This document shows positions 25,007-34,562 of a stretch of 64,000 nt of DNA, piece after piece. Under the pieces are notes generated by a model. The model had not been told where the DNA came from. It searched no databases and saw only the letters and a list, made by a program, of their open reading frames with translations. Origin of the DNA: Glaciihabitans sp. dw_435. GTDB taxonomy: Bacteria > Actinomycetota > Actinomycetes > Actinomycetales > Microbacteriaceae. Within the stretch, counting starts at the first letter, position 1; each line of letters opens with the position of its first letter. The DNA lies in NCBI RefSeq assembly GCF_018449675.1, contig NZ_JAAVUZ010000006.1:144695-208694 (forward strand), in the 5' to 3' direction. The position numbers and the translations under genes were made by a program.

Positions 25007-26113
25007 ATGCGCAAACTCGTATTCGGATCCGTAGCAGTCGCTGCGGTCACCCTGATGGCACTCTCGGGCTGCTCCACTCGTAGCACCGACACCTCCTCGA
25101 GCGGCGATGCAGCCGGCTTCAAGGAAGGCTCCATCATCGGCGTTGCTCTTCCCGACAAGACCAGTGAAAACTGGGTCCTCGCCGGAAAGCTCTTCGAAGA
25201 GGCAATCACGAAGGCCGGCTACACGCCCGACATTCAGTACGCACCCTCGGCTAACGTTGCTGCAGAGCAGGCCAGCCAGATCTCCGCGATGAACACCAAG
25301 GGCGCAAAGGTCCTCATCATCGGTGCATTCGACGGCAAGCAGCTCGGCACGCAGGTCAAGGACGCGCACGACAACGGCGCCAAGGTCATCGCTTACGACC
25401 GCATCATCCAGGACAGCCCGAACGTCGACTACTACGTCGCTTACGACAACGAGAAGGTTGGCGAGCTCCAGGGCCAGGCACTCCTCGATGGCATGAAGTC
25501 ACGTTTCCCCGACGCGAAGACGTACAACATCGAGCTGTTCTCCGGTGCATCCACCGACCCGAACGCCAAGGTGTTCTTCGACGGTGCAATGAAGATCCTG
25601 CAGCCGAAGATTGACGACGGCACGCTGAAGGTCGTTTCCGGCCAGACCGCGATCGCCCAGACGCAGACCACCGGATGGCTCGCCGCTAACGCGCAGACCC
25701 GTATGGACACCCTGCTCGCTGGTAACTACTCCAAGACCGAGATCAACGGCGTTCTCTCCCCGAACGACACGCTGGCTCGCGCCATCCTCACCTCGATCAA
25801 GAGCGCCGGAAAGAACACCCCTGTTCAGCCCGTCGTGACCGGTCAGGACTCTGAGGCTGCCTCGATCCCGCTGATCATGTCCGGTGAGCAGTACTCCACG
25901 ATCAACAAGGACACCTCGGCTCTCGTCGACCAGGCAGTTGCCATGGTCAAGGAGATCGCTGCTGGCAAGGACGCAACGGTCAACTCCGACCCGACCAACA
26001 ACGGTTCGGTTGACGTTCCCACGTACTACCTCGCACCGGTCCTCGTCACCAAGGACAACGCTGCGGACGCGTACAAGAACAACCCGACCCTCCTCGCGCT
26101 GGTCAACAAGTAA
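25007..26113 (+). CDS. chvE: ChvE-like monosaccharide-binding lipoprotein (transporter 1)
   Basis: Protein of 368 aa. The lipoprotein signal MRKLVFGSVAVAAVTLMALSGC puts the acylated Cys at residue 22. The mature part is a periplasmic-binding-protein type-1 (Peripla_BP_4) fold with features of ChvE/MmsC proteins: IIGVALPDKTSENW at the start, VIAYDRIIQDSPNVDYYVAYD, and TGQDSEAASIPLIMSGEQYSTI near the hinge. It binds an aldose, for example xylose, arabinose, glucose or galactose. Last gene of the mmsA-mmsB-chvE operon, followed by a strong terminator. RBS is AGAGAAGAAAG. The paralogue at 31808 has the same fold but comes first in its operon. Confidence 0.9.
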   Translation: MRKLVFGSVAVAAVTLMALSGCSTRSTDTSSSGDAAGFKEGSIIGVALPDKTSENWVLAGKLFEEAITKAGYTPDIQYAPSANVAAEQASQISAMNTKGAKVLIIGAFDGKQLGTQVKDAHDNGAKVIAYDRIIQDSPNVDYYVAYDNEKVGELQGQALLDGMKSRFPDAKTYNIELFSGASTDPNAKVFFDGAMKILQPKIDDGTLKVVSGQTAIAQTQTTGWLAANAQTRMDTLLAGNYSKTEINGVLSPNDTLARAILTSIKSAGKNTPVQPVVTGQDSEAASIPLIMSGEQYSTINKDTSALVDQAVAMVKEIAAGKDATVNSDPTNNGSVDVPTYYLAPVLVTKDNAADAYKNNPTLLALVNK

Positions 26114-26154
26114 CAACCCGCTCGTAGCCTCTGGCTACTAGCTGTTTCACACAG

Positions 26155-26188
26155 AGACCGGTCGGGCCCACACGGGCCCGGCCGGTCT
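26155..26188 (+). terminator. Rho-independent terminator of the mmsAB-chvE operon
   Basis: 15-bp GC-rich stem with one G-T pair (26155-26169 with 26174-26188), ACAC loop, followed by TTTTT. Confidence 0.92.
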
Positions 26189-26263
26189 TTTTGCGTTTCC
26201 GGCATAATGGGAATCGTTCAGCGTGTGACCGTACACATCCTTGACGAGACCGGATACCAGCAG

Positions 26264-27277
26264 ATGGAACCAGAAAAGGTTCGCGCACCGAATATCCGTG
26301 ATGTCGCGCGTCTCGCCGGAGTCTCGTACCAGACCGTGTCCCGCGTGCTCAACGACAGCCCGAGCATTCGCGAGACCACCAAGCAGCGCGTGCTGGACGT
26401 CATCCAGGAGGTGGGGTACCGCCCCAATCAGGCGGCGCGTGCACTCGTCAATCGCCGTTCGAGAACGATCGGCGTACTGTCATCCCAATCCGCGCACTAT
26501 GGACCAACCACGAGCATCAATGCCATCGAGGTTGCCGCCCGCGAGGCGGGATATCGGCTGAGCATCACGAGCACCGCGTCGGGTGACTACGCGTCGATCA
26601 AGTCCGCGCTCGACTACCTGCTGAGCCAGTCGATCGAGGCGCTCGTCGTCATCGCCCCGCAGGCGCGGGTGTTCGATGCGCTGCGCGACCTGTCGATCAC
26701 GGTGCCGTTCGTGACGCTCGAGTCGACGGGCGAAAACCTCGGGCACAGCCTGTCGGTCGACCAGGTGTACGGGGCGCGGCTCGCGACACGGCACCTCATT
26801 GAGCTCGGGCACACCGAGATCATCCACATCTCGGGGCCGCAGGACTGGATCGAGGCCGACGCCCGCATGAAGGGCTACCTGCAGGAGCTGGGCGAGGCCG
26901 AGCTGCGCACCCGCGCGCCCATCCTCGGCGACTGGACCGCGAGCTTCGGGTATTACGCCGGACTGGAGCTGCTGCGGTTCCGCGACTTCAGCGCGGTCTT
27001 CTGCGGCAACGATCAAATGGCGCTCGGCTTCATGCACGCGTGCCGGGAGATGGGACTGGATGTCCCGGGCGACATCAGCATCGTGGGATTCGACGACATC
27101 CCCGAGGCCGCGCACTTCTTCCCGCCGCTGACCACGGTGCGCCAAAACTTCGTCGAGATCGGCCGCCGAGCCATCTCCATCCTGCTCGATGAGCTTCGCG
27201 GCGAGCAGGAGGTCGGGCACGAGCAGATCGCCCCCGAGCTCATCGTGCGCGCGTCCACGGCCCGCCTCTCGGCGTAG
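26264..27277 (+). CDS. LacI family transcriptional regulator (candidate arabinose regulator)
   Basis: Protein of 337 aa from the ATG at 26264 (MEPEKVRAPNIRDVARLAG). In-frame starts at 26207 and 26225 exist, but a CATAAT -10-like box at 26203-26208 makes the later start more plausible. The LacI HTH is RDVARLAGVSYQTVSRVLN, the hinge helix is PNQAARALVNRR, and a Peripla_BP_3 effector domain ends with VGFDDIPEAAHFFPPLTTVRQ. It sits between the mmsAB-chvE operon and araBDA, whose promoter carries three related operator-like sites, so it is the best local candidate for an AraR-type repressor. It resembles the LacI protein at 41112 closely in the DNA-binding part. Confidence 0.88.
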   Translation: MEPEKVRAPNIRDVARLAGVSYQTVSRVLNDSPSIRETTKQRVLDVIQEVGYRPNQAARALVNRRSRTIGVLSSQSAHYGPTTSINAIEVAAREAGYRLSITSTASGDYASIKSALDYLLSQSIEALVVIAPQARVFDALRDLSITVPFVTLESTGENLGHSLSVDQVYGARLATRHLIELGHTEIIHISGPQDWIEADARMKGYLQELGEAELRTRAPILGDWTASFGYYAGLELLRFRDFSAVFCGNDQMALGFMHACREMGLDVPGDISIVGFDDIPEAAHFFPPLTTVRQNFVEIGRRAISILLDELRGEQEVGHEQIAPELIVRASTARLSA

Positions 27278-27360
27278 GCGACTGCCCCTCCTCGCGCTCA
27301 CGCGTCGCTCAGCGCGGCTCAGCTTCGCTCAGCATCGCTGACGTGGCCGTCGGGCTCGCG

Positions 27361-27578
27361 AGTTGCGCCAAATCGCACGCTCCAGCCTGTGTGTAGGCGC
27401 GTTTGCCGCAAGTGAGAGTGGTTACGGGCGGATATGGCGCCCGAGTTGCGGCAAACTGCACCTTTTGACCTCTGTGTGGGTGCATTTGCCGCAACTCAGA
27501 ATAGCTACGAGTGGATATAGCCCCCAGTTGCGGCATGTGCACGTTTGAATGCCCGAGGAGCGTGCGTTTGCCGCAACT
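27361..27578. repeat. 82-83-bp tandem repeat, each unit containing a 53-bp palindromic hairpin
   Basis: Three 53-bp palindromic blocks (27361-27413, 27444-27496, 27526-27578) start with AGTTGCGGCA-type arms and end with TTTGCCGCAACT-type arms, so each can fold into a hairpin. The spacers (27414-27443 and 27497-27525) are also related, sharing a GGATAT core, so the true period is 82-83 bp. Looks like a mobile or REP-type intergenic element that has duplicated in tandem. Confidence 0.8.
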
Positions 27579-27656
27579 GGACGCGGGATGGCAGGGGCCG
27601 GGCCCCTAGCCCGGGCAGGGTCAGAAAGCTAGTCCGGGCGGCGCTTTGACGTCGAG

Positions 27657-27725
27657 TTGACAGATGTGACCGTTTCAGATGTAACATGGCCGAAGCTTTT
27701 GTGAACGGTCACATGTACCGTTACA
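27657..27725 (+). promoter_or_regulatory. araB promoter with three operator-like sites
   Basis: -35 TTGACA (27657-27662) and -10 TAACAT (27682-27687). Site 1 ATGTGACCGTTTCAG (27664-27678) lies inside the promoter. Site 2 TGTGAACGGTCACA (27700-27713), a near-perfect palindrome, contains the same ATGTGACCGTT core on the opposite strand. Site 3 TGTACCGTTACA (27714-27725) abuts it. Central CG and size fit a LacI-family repressor, perhaps the one at 26264. Confidence 0.62.
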
Positions 27726-27759
27726 GTTCCGCCCGTTTGAGACAAAGAGGTCATCAACA

Positions 27760-29436
27760 ATGAGCAATGCCGTATCCGCGGGCGATGAGACCTATGTCGT
27801 CGGTATCGACTTCGGGACGCTGTCCGGTCGTGCCGTCGTCGTGAGGGTATCCGACGGGGCCGAACTTGCCGAGGCCGTGCACGACTACGAGCACGGCGTG
27901 ATGGACACGACGCTGGCCTCCACCGGAGCGACGCTTCCTCCCGAGTGGGCGCTGCAGGTGCCGTCCGATTACGTGTCGGTTCTCAAGAACGCCGTACCCG
28001 CAGCCCTCGCTGCCTCCGGTGTCGATGCCGCCGCGGTCATCGGGGTGGGAACCGACTTCACCGCCTGCACGATGCTGCCGGTGCTCGCCGATGGAACCCC
28101 GCTCAACGAGCTCCCCGAGTACGCCGACCGCCCGCACGCCTACGTCAAACTCTGGAAGCACCACGCCGCGCAGCCCCAGGCCGACCGCATCAACGAGCTG
28201 GCCGCCGCCCGCGACGAGCCGTGGCTTCCCCGCTACGGCGGACTGATCTCGAGCGAGTGGGAGTTCGCCAAGGGCCTGCAGCTGTTCGAAGAAGACCCCG
28301 AGATCTACAACCGCATGGACCACTGGGTCGAGGCAGCTGACTGGATCATCTGGCAGCTCTCCGGCACCTACGTGCGCAACGCCTGCACAGCCGGCTACAA
28401 GGGGATCCTGCAGGACGGCGAATACCCGACCCACGAATTCCTTAGTGCCCTGAACCCCGGCTTCGGGGCCTTCGCCGACGACAAGGTCGCCCACGAGATC
28501 GGCCAGCTCGGCGCCGCGGCCGGCACCCTCTCCGCGGAGGCTGCCGCCTGGACCGGCCTTCCCGAGGGCATCGCCGTTGCCGTCGGCAACGTTGACGCGC
28601 ACGTCGCCGCACCCGCTGCCCAGGCCACCGAGCCCGGCCAGATGGTCGCCATCATGGGCACCTCCACCTGCCACGTCATGAACTCCGACACCCTCGTCGA
28701 GGTGCCCGGCATGTGCGGCGTCGTTGACGGCGGAATCGTCTCGGGTCTCTACGGCTACGAAGCCGGCCAGTCCGGCGTGGGCGACATCTTCGCCTGGTAC
28801 GTGAAGAATCAGGTGCCCGCGCGATACTTCGACGCCGCGACATCCGCTGGACTCAGCATTCACGAACACCTGACCGAGCTCTCGAAGAACCAGCCGGTCG
28901 GCGGACACGGTCTCGTCGCCCTCGACTGGTACGGCGGCAATCGTTCCGTGCTCGTCGACGCCGAGCTCAGCGGCACGGTCATCGGCGCGACACTGACCAC
29001 CCGCCCCGAGGAGATCTACCGCGCACTCTTCGAGGCAACCGCCTACGGAACCCGCAAGATCGTCGAGACCTTCGCGGCCAGCGGTGTTCCGGTCACCGAG
29101 TTCATCGCGGCCGGCGGGCTCATCCGCAACCCGTTCCTCATGCAGATCTATGCGAACGTGCTGCGCATGCCCATCTCCACGATCGCCAGCGAGCAGGGTC
29201 CCGCGCTCGGGTCCGCGATTCACGCGGCGGTGGCCGCCGGCGCGTACGACTCCGTGCGGGATGCGGCCCGCGCGATGGGCAAGGTCAACCGGGCCGTTTA
29301 TGTTCCGGATGACTCTGCAGCCGACGCCTACGACGCACTGTACGACGAGTACACGCTGCTGCACGACTACTTCGGGCGGGGAGCCAACGACGTGATGCAC
29401 AGGCTCAAGACGATTAAGAGGGAGGCCCTCCGATGA
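27760..29436 (+). CDS. araB: Ribulokinase
   Basis: Protein of 558 aa, ATG at 27760 with AGAGG about 9 bases upstream. FGGY kinase: the N-terminal ATPase fold has VVGIDFGTLSGRAVVV, GVGTDFTACTMLPVL marks ribulokinases, MGTSTCHVM and GQSGVGDIFAWYV are in the second domain, and the C-terminal FIAAGGLIRNPFLMQIYA is typical. It phosphorylates L-ribulose to L-ribulose-5-phosphate with ATP in the cytoplasm. First gene of araB-araD-araA, overlapping araD by 4 bases (ATGA). Confidence 0.95.
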   Translation: MSNAVSAGDETYVVGIDFGTLSGRAVVVRVSDGAELAEAVHDYEHGVMDTTLASTGATLPPEWALQVPSDYVSVLKNAVPAALAASGVDAAAVIGVGTDFTACTMLPVLADGTPLNELPEYADRPHAYVKLWKHHAAQPQADRINELAAARDEPWLPRYGGLISSEWEFAKGLQLFEEDPEIYNRMDHWVEAADWIIWQLSGTYVRNACTAGYKGILQDGEYPTHEFLSALNPGFGAFADDKVAHEIGQLGAAAGTLSAEAAAWTGLPEGIAVAVGNVDAHVAAPAAQATEPGQMVAIMGTSTCHVMNSDTLVEVPGMCGVVDGGIVSGLYGYEAGQSGVGDIFAWYVKNQVPARYFDAATSAGLSIHEHLTELSKNQPVGGHGLVALDWYGGNRSVLVDAELSGTVIGATLTTRPEEIYRALFEATAYGTRKIVETFAASGVPVTEFIAAGGLIRNPFLMQIYANVLRMPISTIASEQGPALGSAIHAAVAAGAYDSVRDAARAMGKVNRAVYVPDDSAADAYDALYDEYTLLHDYFGRGANDVMHRLKTIKREALR

Positions 29437-30143
29437 CCGCGTTCGCACCCGAGATCGAGGTCGCCATCGCGCGCACCCGGGATGACATCGCCGCGCTCCA
29501 CGCGGAACTGACCCGCAACGAGCTCGTCGTCTGGACCGGCGGCAACGTGTCCGGCCGCGTCCCCGGTGCCGACCTGTTCGTCATCAAGCCGAGCGGGGTG
29601 AGCTACGACGAGCTGTCGCCCGAGAACCAGATTCTCTGTGATCTCGACGGTCGGGTCATCCCGAGCACTCCCGGCGCGGAGCGCAGCCCATCGAGCGACA
29701 CCGCTGCCCACGCCTACGTGTACCGCAACATGCCTGAGGTCGGGGGAGTGGTGCACACGCACTCCACCTATGCCACCGCCTGGGCCGCCCGCGGCGAAGC
29801 GATCCCGTGTGTGATCACCGCGATGGCCGACGAGTTCGGGGGCGAGATTCCGATCGGTCCCTTCGCGATCATCGGCGACGACTCGATCGGCCGCGGCATC
29901 GTCGCGACGCTGGCCGGTCACCGGTCCCGCGCCGTGCTGATGCAGAACCACGGAGTCTTCACGATCGGCAAGAACGCCCGCGACGCCGTGAAGGCCGCGG
30001 TCATGGCAGAGGATGTCGCGAAGACCGTGCACATCTCGCGGCAGCTCGGCACCGCCATCCCGATCCCTCAAGAGGCGATCGATTCCCTCTACAACCGCTA
30101 CCAGAACGTGTACGGCCAGACCCCGGTAGGAGAACTCCAGTGA
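29433..30143 (+). CDS. araD: L-ribulose-5-phosphate 4-epimerase
   Basis: Protein of 236 aa, usual for AraD. Class II aldolase/epimerase fold: [20 protein letters not shown] binds the phosphate, [13 protein letters not shown] gives two zinc His residues, and [12 protein letters not shown] gives the third. It interconverts L-ribulose-5-phosphate and D-xylulose-5-phosphate, linking arabinose to the pentose phosphate pathway where xylose (XylAB at 42864-45692) also enters. It overlaps araB at its start and araA at its end by 4 bases each, so the three are tightly coupled. Confidence 0.95.
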   Translation: MTAFAPEIEVAIARTRDDIAALHAELTRNELVVWTGGNVSGRVPGADLFVIKPSGVSYDELSPENQILCDLDGRVIPSTPGAERSPSSDTAAHAYVYRNMPEVGGVVHTHSTYATAWAARGEAIPCVITAMADEFGGEIPIGPFAIIGDDSIGRGIVATLAGHRSRAVLMQNHGVFTIGKNARDAVKAAVMAEDVAKTVHISRQLGTAIPIPQEAIDSLYNRYQNVYGQTPVGELQ

Positions 30144-31660
30144 GCACCAGCATCATCCCCGACCTCGCGAGCTACGAGGTCTGGTTCCTCACCGGCAGCC
30201 AGGACCTCTACGGCGAGGAAACCCTGCGTCAGGTCGCCGAGCAGTCCCAGCAGATCGCCCGCGAGCTTGGCGACGCCGCCGATGTGCCCGTCACGATCGT
30301 CTGGAAGCCCGTGCTCAAGGACAGCGAGTCGATTCGTCGCCTCGCGCTCGAGGCCAACTCGGCAGACAACGTCGTCGGTGTCATCGCCTGGATGCACACG
30401 TTCAGCCCCGCCAAGATGTGGATCCGCGGCCTCGACGAACTGCGCAAGCCGCTCCTGCACCTGCACACGCAGGCCAACGTCGCGCTGCCGTGGTCCGAGA
30501 TCGATTTCGACTTCATGAACCTGAACCAGGCTGCCCACGGCGACCGCGAGTTCGGCTACATCCAGACCCGCATGGGCGTATCCCGCAAGACCGTCGTCGG
30601 TCACGTGTCGAACCCGGCCGTGACGGCCCAGGTCGGGGCCTGGTCGCGGGCGGCGAGCGGATGGCACGCCATGCGCTTCCTCAAGCTGGCACGTTTCGGC
30701 GACAACATGCGCAACGTCGCGGTGACCGAGGGAGACAAGACCGAGGCGGAGATCCGCTTCGGACTCAGCGTCAACACCTGGGGAGTCAACGAACTGGTCG
30801 AGGCGGTGGATGCCGCGGCGGACAGCGACGTGGACGCCCTCGTCGCCGAGTACGAGGACCTCTACTCGGTCGTGCCCGAGTTGCGTCGCGGCGGCGACCG
30901 CCACGAGTCACTGCGCTACGGCGCCCGGATCGAACTGGGGCTGCGCTCCTTCCTCGAGGCCGGTGGCTTCTCGGCCTTCACCACCAACTTCGAGGACCTC
31001 GGCGCCCTGCGCCAGCTTCCGGGTCTTGGTGTCCAACGGCTCATGGCCGATGGCTACGGCTTCGGCGCGGAGGGCGACTGGAAGACCGCCGTCCTCGTCC
31101 GCGCCGCCAAGGTCATGGGAGCCGGCCTGCCCGGCGGCGCCTCCCTCATGGAGGACTACACCTACGACCTACAGCCCGGCAACGAACTGATCCTCGGCGC
31201 CCACATGCTCGAGGTCTGCCCGAGCCTGACGACGTCCAAGCCATCGCTGGAGATCCACGCGCTGGGAATTGGTGGAAAGGATGACCCGGTGCGCCTGGTG
31301 TTCGACACGGACGCCGGTCCCGGGGTCGTTGTCGCGATGAGCGACATGCGCGACAGGTTCCGCCTGGTGGCGAACGTCGTGGAGGTCGTTCCCCTGCCCG
31401 AGCCGCTCCCGAACCTGCCGGTCGCCCGCGCGGTGTGGAAGCCCGCCCCCAATTTCGCGACGAGCGCGGCAGCCTGGCTGACCGCGGGCGCCGCGCACCA
31501 CACAGTGATGAGCACCGCGGTGTCCATCGACGTGTTTGAAGATTTCTCGGAGATGGCCAAGACTGAACTACTTGTCATTGACGAGGACACCACGTTGCGC
31601 GAATTCAGCAAGCAGGTTCGCTGGAATCAGGCGTACTACCGGCTCGCACAGGGGCTGTAG
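30140..31660 (+). CDS. araA: L-arabinose isomerase
   Basis: Protein of 506 aa. The GTG at 30140 lies in a GTGA overlap with the araD stop, and AGGAG is just upstream; the frame extends far upstream inside araD but that is not coding. Seen: [17 protein letters not shown], the AraA hallmark, [15 protein letters not shown], and Mn-site residues in [36 protein letters not shown] and GAAHHTVMS. It converts L-arabinose to L-ribulose. It ends 147 bases before the second monosaccharide transporter, so araBDA and that transporter may share transcripts; a small CCGGGAC/GTCCCGG hairpin lies between them at 31702-31717. Confidence 0.95.
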   Translation: MSTSIIPDLASYEVWFLTGSQDLYGEETLRQVAEQSQQIARELGDAADVPVTIVWKPVLKDSESIRRLALEANSADNVVGVIAWMHTFSPAKMWIRGLDELRKPLLHLHTQANVALPWSEIDFDFMNLNQAAHGDREFGYIQTRMGVSRKTVVGHVSNPAVTAQVGAWSRAASGWHAMRFLKLARFGDNMRNVAVTEGDKTEAEIRFGLSVNTWGVNELVEAVDAAADSDVDALVAEYEDLYSVVPELRRGGDRHESLRYGARIELGLRSFLEAGGFSAFTTNFEDLGALRQLPGLGVQRLMADGYGFGAEGDWKTAVLVRAAKVMGAGLPGGASLMEDYTYDLQPGNELILGAHMLEVCPSLTTSKPSLEIHALGIGGKDDPVRLVFDTDAGPGVVVAMSDMRDRFRLVANVVEVVPLPEPLPNLPVARAVWKPAPNFATSAAAWLTAGAAHHTVMSTAVSIDVFEDFSEMAKTELLVIDEDTTLREFSKQVRWNQAYYRLAQGL

Positions 31661-31701
31661 GACGACCGCGACGGCGCGCCTCGCGCGCACCCAATAACTT
31701 G

Positions 31702-31717
31702 CCGGGACCCGTCCCGG
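31702..31717 (+). other. Short hairpin between araA and the chvE-like gene
   Basis: CCGGGAC (31702-31708) pairs perfectly with GTCCCGG (31711-31717) around two bases. GGAAAGGGTC follows, so it is not a clear terminator. Confidence 0.35.
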
Positions 31718-31807
31718 AAAGGGTCTGGCTTGTGGACGAAGCCGGATCAGGTAGCACCAAAAACTGACAATGACGTCCATGGGAACACCTATGAAAGGAA
31801 CCACACA

Positions 31808-32938
31808 GTGAAAGCACGAAAGGTACTCGTCGGCATTGCAGCCGCGACCCTCGCCCTCACACTCGCGGCCTGCTCCGGCGGTCGCGGCGGCACGGGAGAC
31901 GATTCCGGCAGCGGAGCATCCGCCGACAACAAGGGCGCCCTCGTCGGCGTCGCGATGCCGACCAAGACCTCCGAGCGGTGGATCAAGGACGGCGACGCCG
32001 TCAAGGCCGCCCTCGAAAAGCTCGGCTACAAGGTCGACCTCGAATACGGTGACGACAAGATCCCGCAGCAGGTGCAGCAGGTCAGCAACATGCTGACCAA
32101 GGGCGCCAAGGTTCTCATCATCGCCGCCATCGACGGAACCGCCCTGAGCGACCAGCTCGACCAGGCAGCCGACAGCGGCGTCAAGGTCATCGCCTACGAC
32201 CGCCTGATCAACGGCAACAAGAACGTCGACTACTACACGACGTTCGATAACTACAAGGTCGGCGTTGACCAGGCCACCAGCCTCCTCCAGGGCCTCGGCA
32301 TCCTGGACGCCGATGGCAAGGACACCGGCAAGACCGGCCCGTTCAACATCGAGCTGTTCGCCGGTAGCTCCGACGACAACAACGCCACGTTCTTCTTCAA
32401 CGGCGCGATGGACACTCTGAAGCCGTACCTCGACAAGAAGATTCTCGTCGTCAAGAGCGGACAGACCGGCTTCACCCAGGTCGCTACCCTGCGTTGGGAC
32501 CCTGCTACCGCCCAGAAGCGCATGCAGAACCTCATCGCCAGCACGTACTCCGGTGGCGCCAAGGTCGACGGTGTCCTCTCGCCATATGACGGTCTCTCCA
32601 TCGGAATCATCTCCGCGCTGACGTCGTCGGGTTACAAGACGGACGCCCTGCCGATCATCACCGGTCAGGACGCCGAGGCCGCCTCGGTCAAGTCGATCAT
32701 TGCGGGACAGCAGTACTCCACCATCTACAAGGACACCCGCCAGCTGGGTGACGAGGCAGTCAAGATGGCCGATGACCTGCTCACCGGAAAGACCCCGGAG
32801 GTGAACGACACGTCCAGCTACAACAACAAGGTCAAGGTCGTTCCGACGTTCCTGTTCCAGCCGACGGTTGTGACCAAGGACAACTACAAAGAGGTCCTCA
32901 TTGACAGCGGTTACTACACCGAAGCAGACCTGAAGTAG
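31808..32938 (+). CDS. chvE: ChvE-like monosaccharide-binding lipoprotein (transporter 2)
   Basis: Protein of 376 aa. The GTG at 31808 follows AAAGGAA by about 8 bases and opens the lipoprotein signal (V/M)[21 protein letters not shown], with Cys at residue 22. Upstream in-frame starts would destroy the signal. Peripla_BP_4 fold: [41 protein letters not shown] and [23 protein letters not shown] match the transporter 1 protein at 25007 position by position. It begins the chvE-mmsA-mmsB operon immediately after araBDA, so L-arabinose is the most likely ligand. A hairpin follows it. Confidence 0.9.
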   Translation: MKARKVLVGIAAATLALTLAACSGGRGGTGDDSGSGASADNKGALVGVAMPTKTSERWIKDGDAVKAALEKLGYKVDLEYGDDKIPQQVQQVSNMLTKGAKVLIIAAIDGTALSDQLDQAADSGVKVIAYDRLINGNKNVDYYTTFDNYKVGVDQATSLLQGLGILDADGKDTGKTGPFNIELFAGSSDDNNATFFFNGAMDTLKPYLDKKILVVKSGQTGFTQVATLRWDPATAQKRMQNLIASTYSGGAKVDGVLSPYDGLSIGIISALTSSGYKTDALPIITGQDAEAASVKSIIAGQQYSTIYKDTRQLGDEAVKMADDLLTGKTPEVNDTSSYNNKVKVVPTFLFQPTVVTKDNYKEVLIDSGYYTEADLK

Positions 32939-32953
32939 GGTCAGCGTCATTCC

Positions 32954-32990
32954 GGCAGTGGCGGCGGACGAGTCATCCGTCGCCACTGCC
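32954..32990 (+). other. Intercistronic stem-loop between chvE and mmsA (transporter 2)
   Basis: 15-bp stem with one mismatch (32954-32968 with 32976-32990), 7-base loop, then TCTTTCTCC. It lies right after the binding-protein gene, inside what could be read as the start of the ATPase frame, and argues for the ATPase start at 33021. Likely a partial terminator or 3' protector that raises binding-protein mRNA. Confidence 0.68.
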
Positions 32991-33020
32991 TCTTTCTCCA
33001 TGGAAGCCAAGAAAGAAGCA

Positions 33021-34562
33021 ATGGTGACAACCAACATTCTCGAGATGCGCAACATCACGAAGACCTTCCCCGGTGTCAAGGCGCTGCAGGATGTCTCGAT
33101 CGAGGTCAAGCGTGGACACATCCACGCCATCTGCGGCGAGAACGGTGCTGGCAAATCGACTCTCATGAAGGTGCTGAGCGGCGTGTACCCGCACGGGACC
33201 TACGACGGGGAGATCCTCTTTGAGGACAAGCCCGTGGAATTCCGCAACATCAACGACTCAGAAGCGTCGGGCGTGGTGATCATTCACCAGGAGCTCGCAC
33301 TGAGCCCATATCTTTCCATTGCCGAGAACATCTTCCTCGGCAATGAGCAGCAGTCCAGCGGCTGGATCGACTGGAACAAGACCAACCTCGAGGCGGCAAA
33401 GCTGCTCGCGCGGGTGGGCCTGAAGGACAACCCGATCACCAAGGTCATGGACATCGGCGTCGGCAAGCAGCAGCTCGTGGAGATCGCGAAGGCACTCTCC
33501 AAGGAAGTGAAGCTGCTGATTCTCGACGAGCCGACGGCCGCGCTCAACGACGAGGACTCCGCTCACCTGTTGGATCTCATGAAGCACCTACGCGAGCAGG
33601 GCATCACGTCGATCATCATCAGCCACAAGCTGAACGAGATCAAAGCGGTAGCCGACGAGGTCACCATCATCCGTGACGGCAAGAAGATCGAGACGCTCGA
33701 TATGCATTCCGACGTCATCTCGGAGGAGCGCATCATCAAGGGAATGGTCGGTCGCGATCTCGAGAGCCGCTTCCCCGACCACACGCCGCACATCGGCGAG
33801 GAGATGCTGCGTGTTGAGGACTGGACGGTACATCACCCGCTCGACCACGCGCGTGAGGTCGTGAAGCAGGCCAACATCTACGTGCGCGCCGGCGAGATCG
33901 TCGGTATCGCTGGCCTCATGGGTGCCGGTCGCACCGAGCTCGCGATGAGCGTGTTCGGCCACAGCTACGGGTACAACATCTCGGGCAAGGTCTACAAACA
34001 GGGCGTGGAAATCAAGACGAACACCGTGTCGGCGGCGATCGGCCACGGACTCGCCTACGCGACGGAAGACCGCAAGCACTACGGGCTGAACCTCATCGAG
34101 GACATCAAGCGCAACGTGTCGGCCGCCGCTCTCGAGAAGCTGGCCCGCGCCGGATGGGTCGACGGCAACAAGGAGATCGTCGTTGCCGAGGGCTACCGCA
34201 AAGACATGAACATCAAGGCCCCCAGCGTCGATGCCCTCACCGGCAAGCTGTCGGGCGGTAACCAGCAAAAGGTCGTGCTGTCCAAGTGGATGTACTCCAA
34301 CCCGGACGTGCTGATTCTGGATGAACCGACCCGCGGTATCGACGTCGGTGCGAAGTACGAGATCTACGGCATCATCAACCGCCTTGCCGACGAGGGGAAG
34401 GGCGTCATCGTCATCTCGTCGGAGTTGCCGGAACTGCTCGGCATCTGCGACCGGATCTACACCCTCGCCGAGGGTCGGATCACGGCGGACGTGTCCCGTG
34501 CGGACGCGAGCGCTGAACACCTTATGCAGTACATGACCCAGGAGAGGAAGGACCAGGAATGA
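33021..34562 (+). CDS. mmsA: Multiple monosaccharide ABC transporter ATPase, MmsA type (transporter 2)
   Basis: Protein of 513 aa from the ATG at 33021 ([16 protein letters not shown]), preceded by AAAGAAG. Earlier in-frame GTG/ATG codons fall in or beside the intercistronic hairpin. Same layout as the paralogue at 22004: a first Walker [14 protein letters not shown] with a degenerate signature [13 protein letters not shown], then a second half with [26 protein letters not shown] and [16 protein letters not shown]. It powers sugar import with the permease at 34559, which it overlaps by 4 bases. Its position behind araBDA suggests arabinose as cargo. Confidence 0.92.
   Translation: MVTTNILEMRNITKTFPGVKALQDVSIEVKRGHIHAICGENGAGKSTLMKVLSGVYPHGTYDGEILFEDKPVEFRNINDSEASGVVIIHQELALSPYLSIAENIFLGNEQQSSGWIDWNKTNLEAAKLLARVGLKDNPITKVMDIGVGKQQLVEIAKALSKEVKLLILDEPTAALNDEDSAHLLDLMKHLREQGITSIIISHKLNEIKAVADEVTIIRDGKKIETLDMHSDVISEERIIKGMVGRDLESRFPDHTPHIGEEMLRVEDWTVHHPLDHAREVVKQANIYVRAGEIVGIAGLMGAGRTELAMSVFGHSYGYNISGKVYKQGVEIKTNTVSAAIGHGLAYATEDRKHYGLNLIEDIKRNVSAAALEKLARAGWVDGNKEIVVAEGYRKDMNIKAPSVDALTGKLSGGNQQKVVLSKWMYSNPDVLILDEPTRGIDVGAKYEIYGIINRLADEGKGVIVISSELPELLGICDRIYTLAEGRITADVSRADASAEHLMQYMTQERKDQE

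Larger units (their letters stand above)
27278..27759. other. Gene-free 482-bp region before araB
   Basis: Holds, in order: a GC-rich stretch with short GCTCAGC repeats (27305-27340), an 83-bp tandem hairpin repeat (27361-27578), about 70 bases without clear signal, the araB promoter with three operator-like sites (27657-27725), and the AGAGG ribosome site of araB (27746-27750). No credible ORF was found. Confidence 0.75.

Noticed and set aside
27361..27578. Possible CRISPR array (regular repeats)
   Set aside because: Repeats are 53-bp palindromes with related, not unique, spacers; only three copies and no cas genes.
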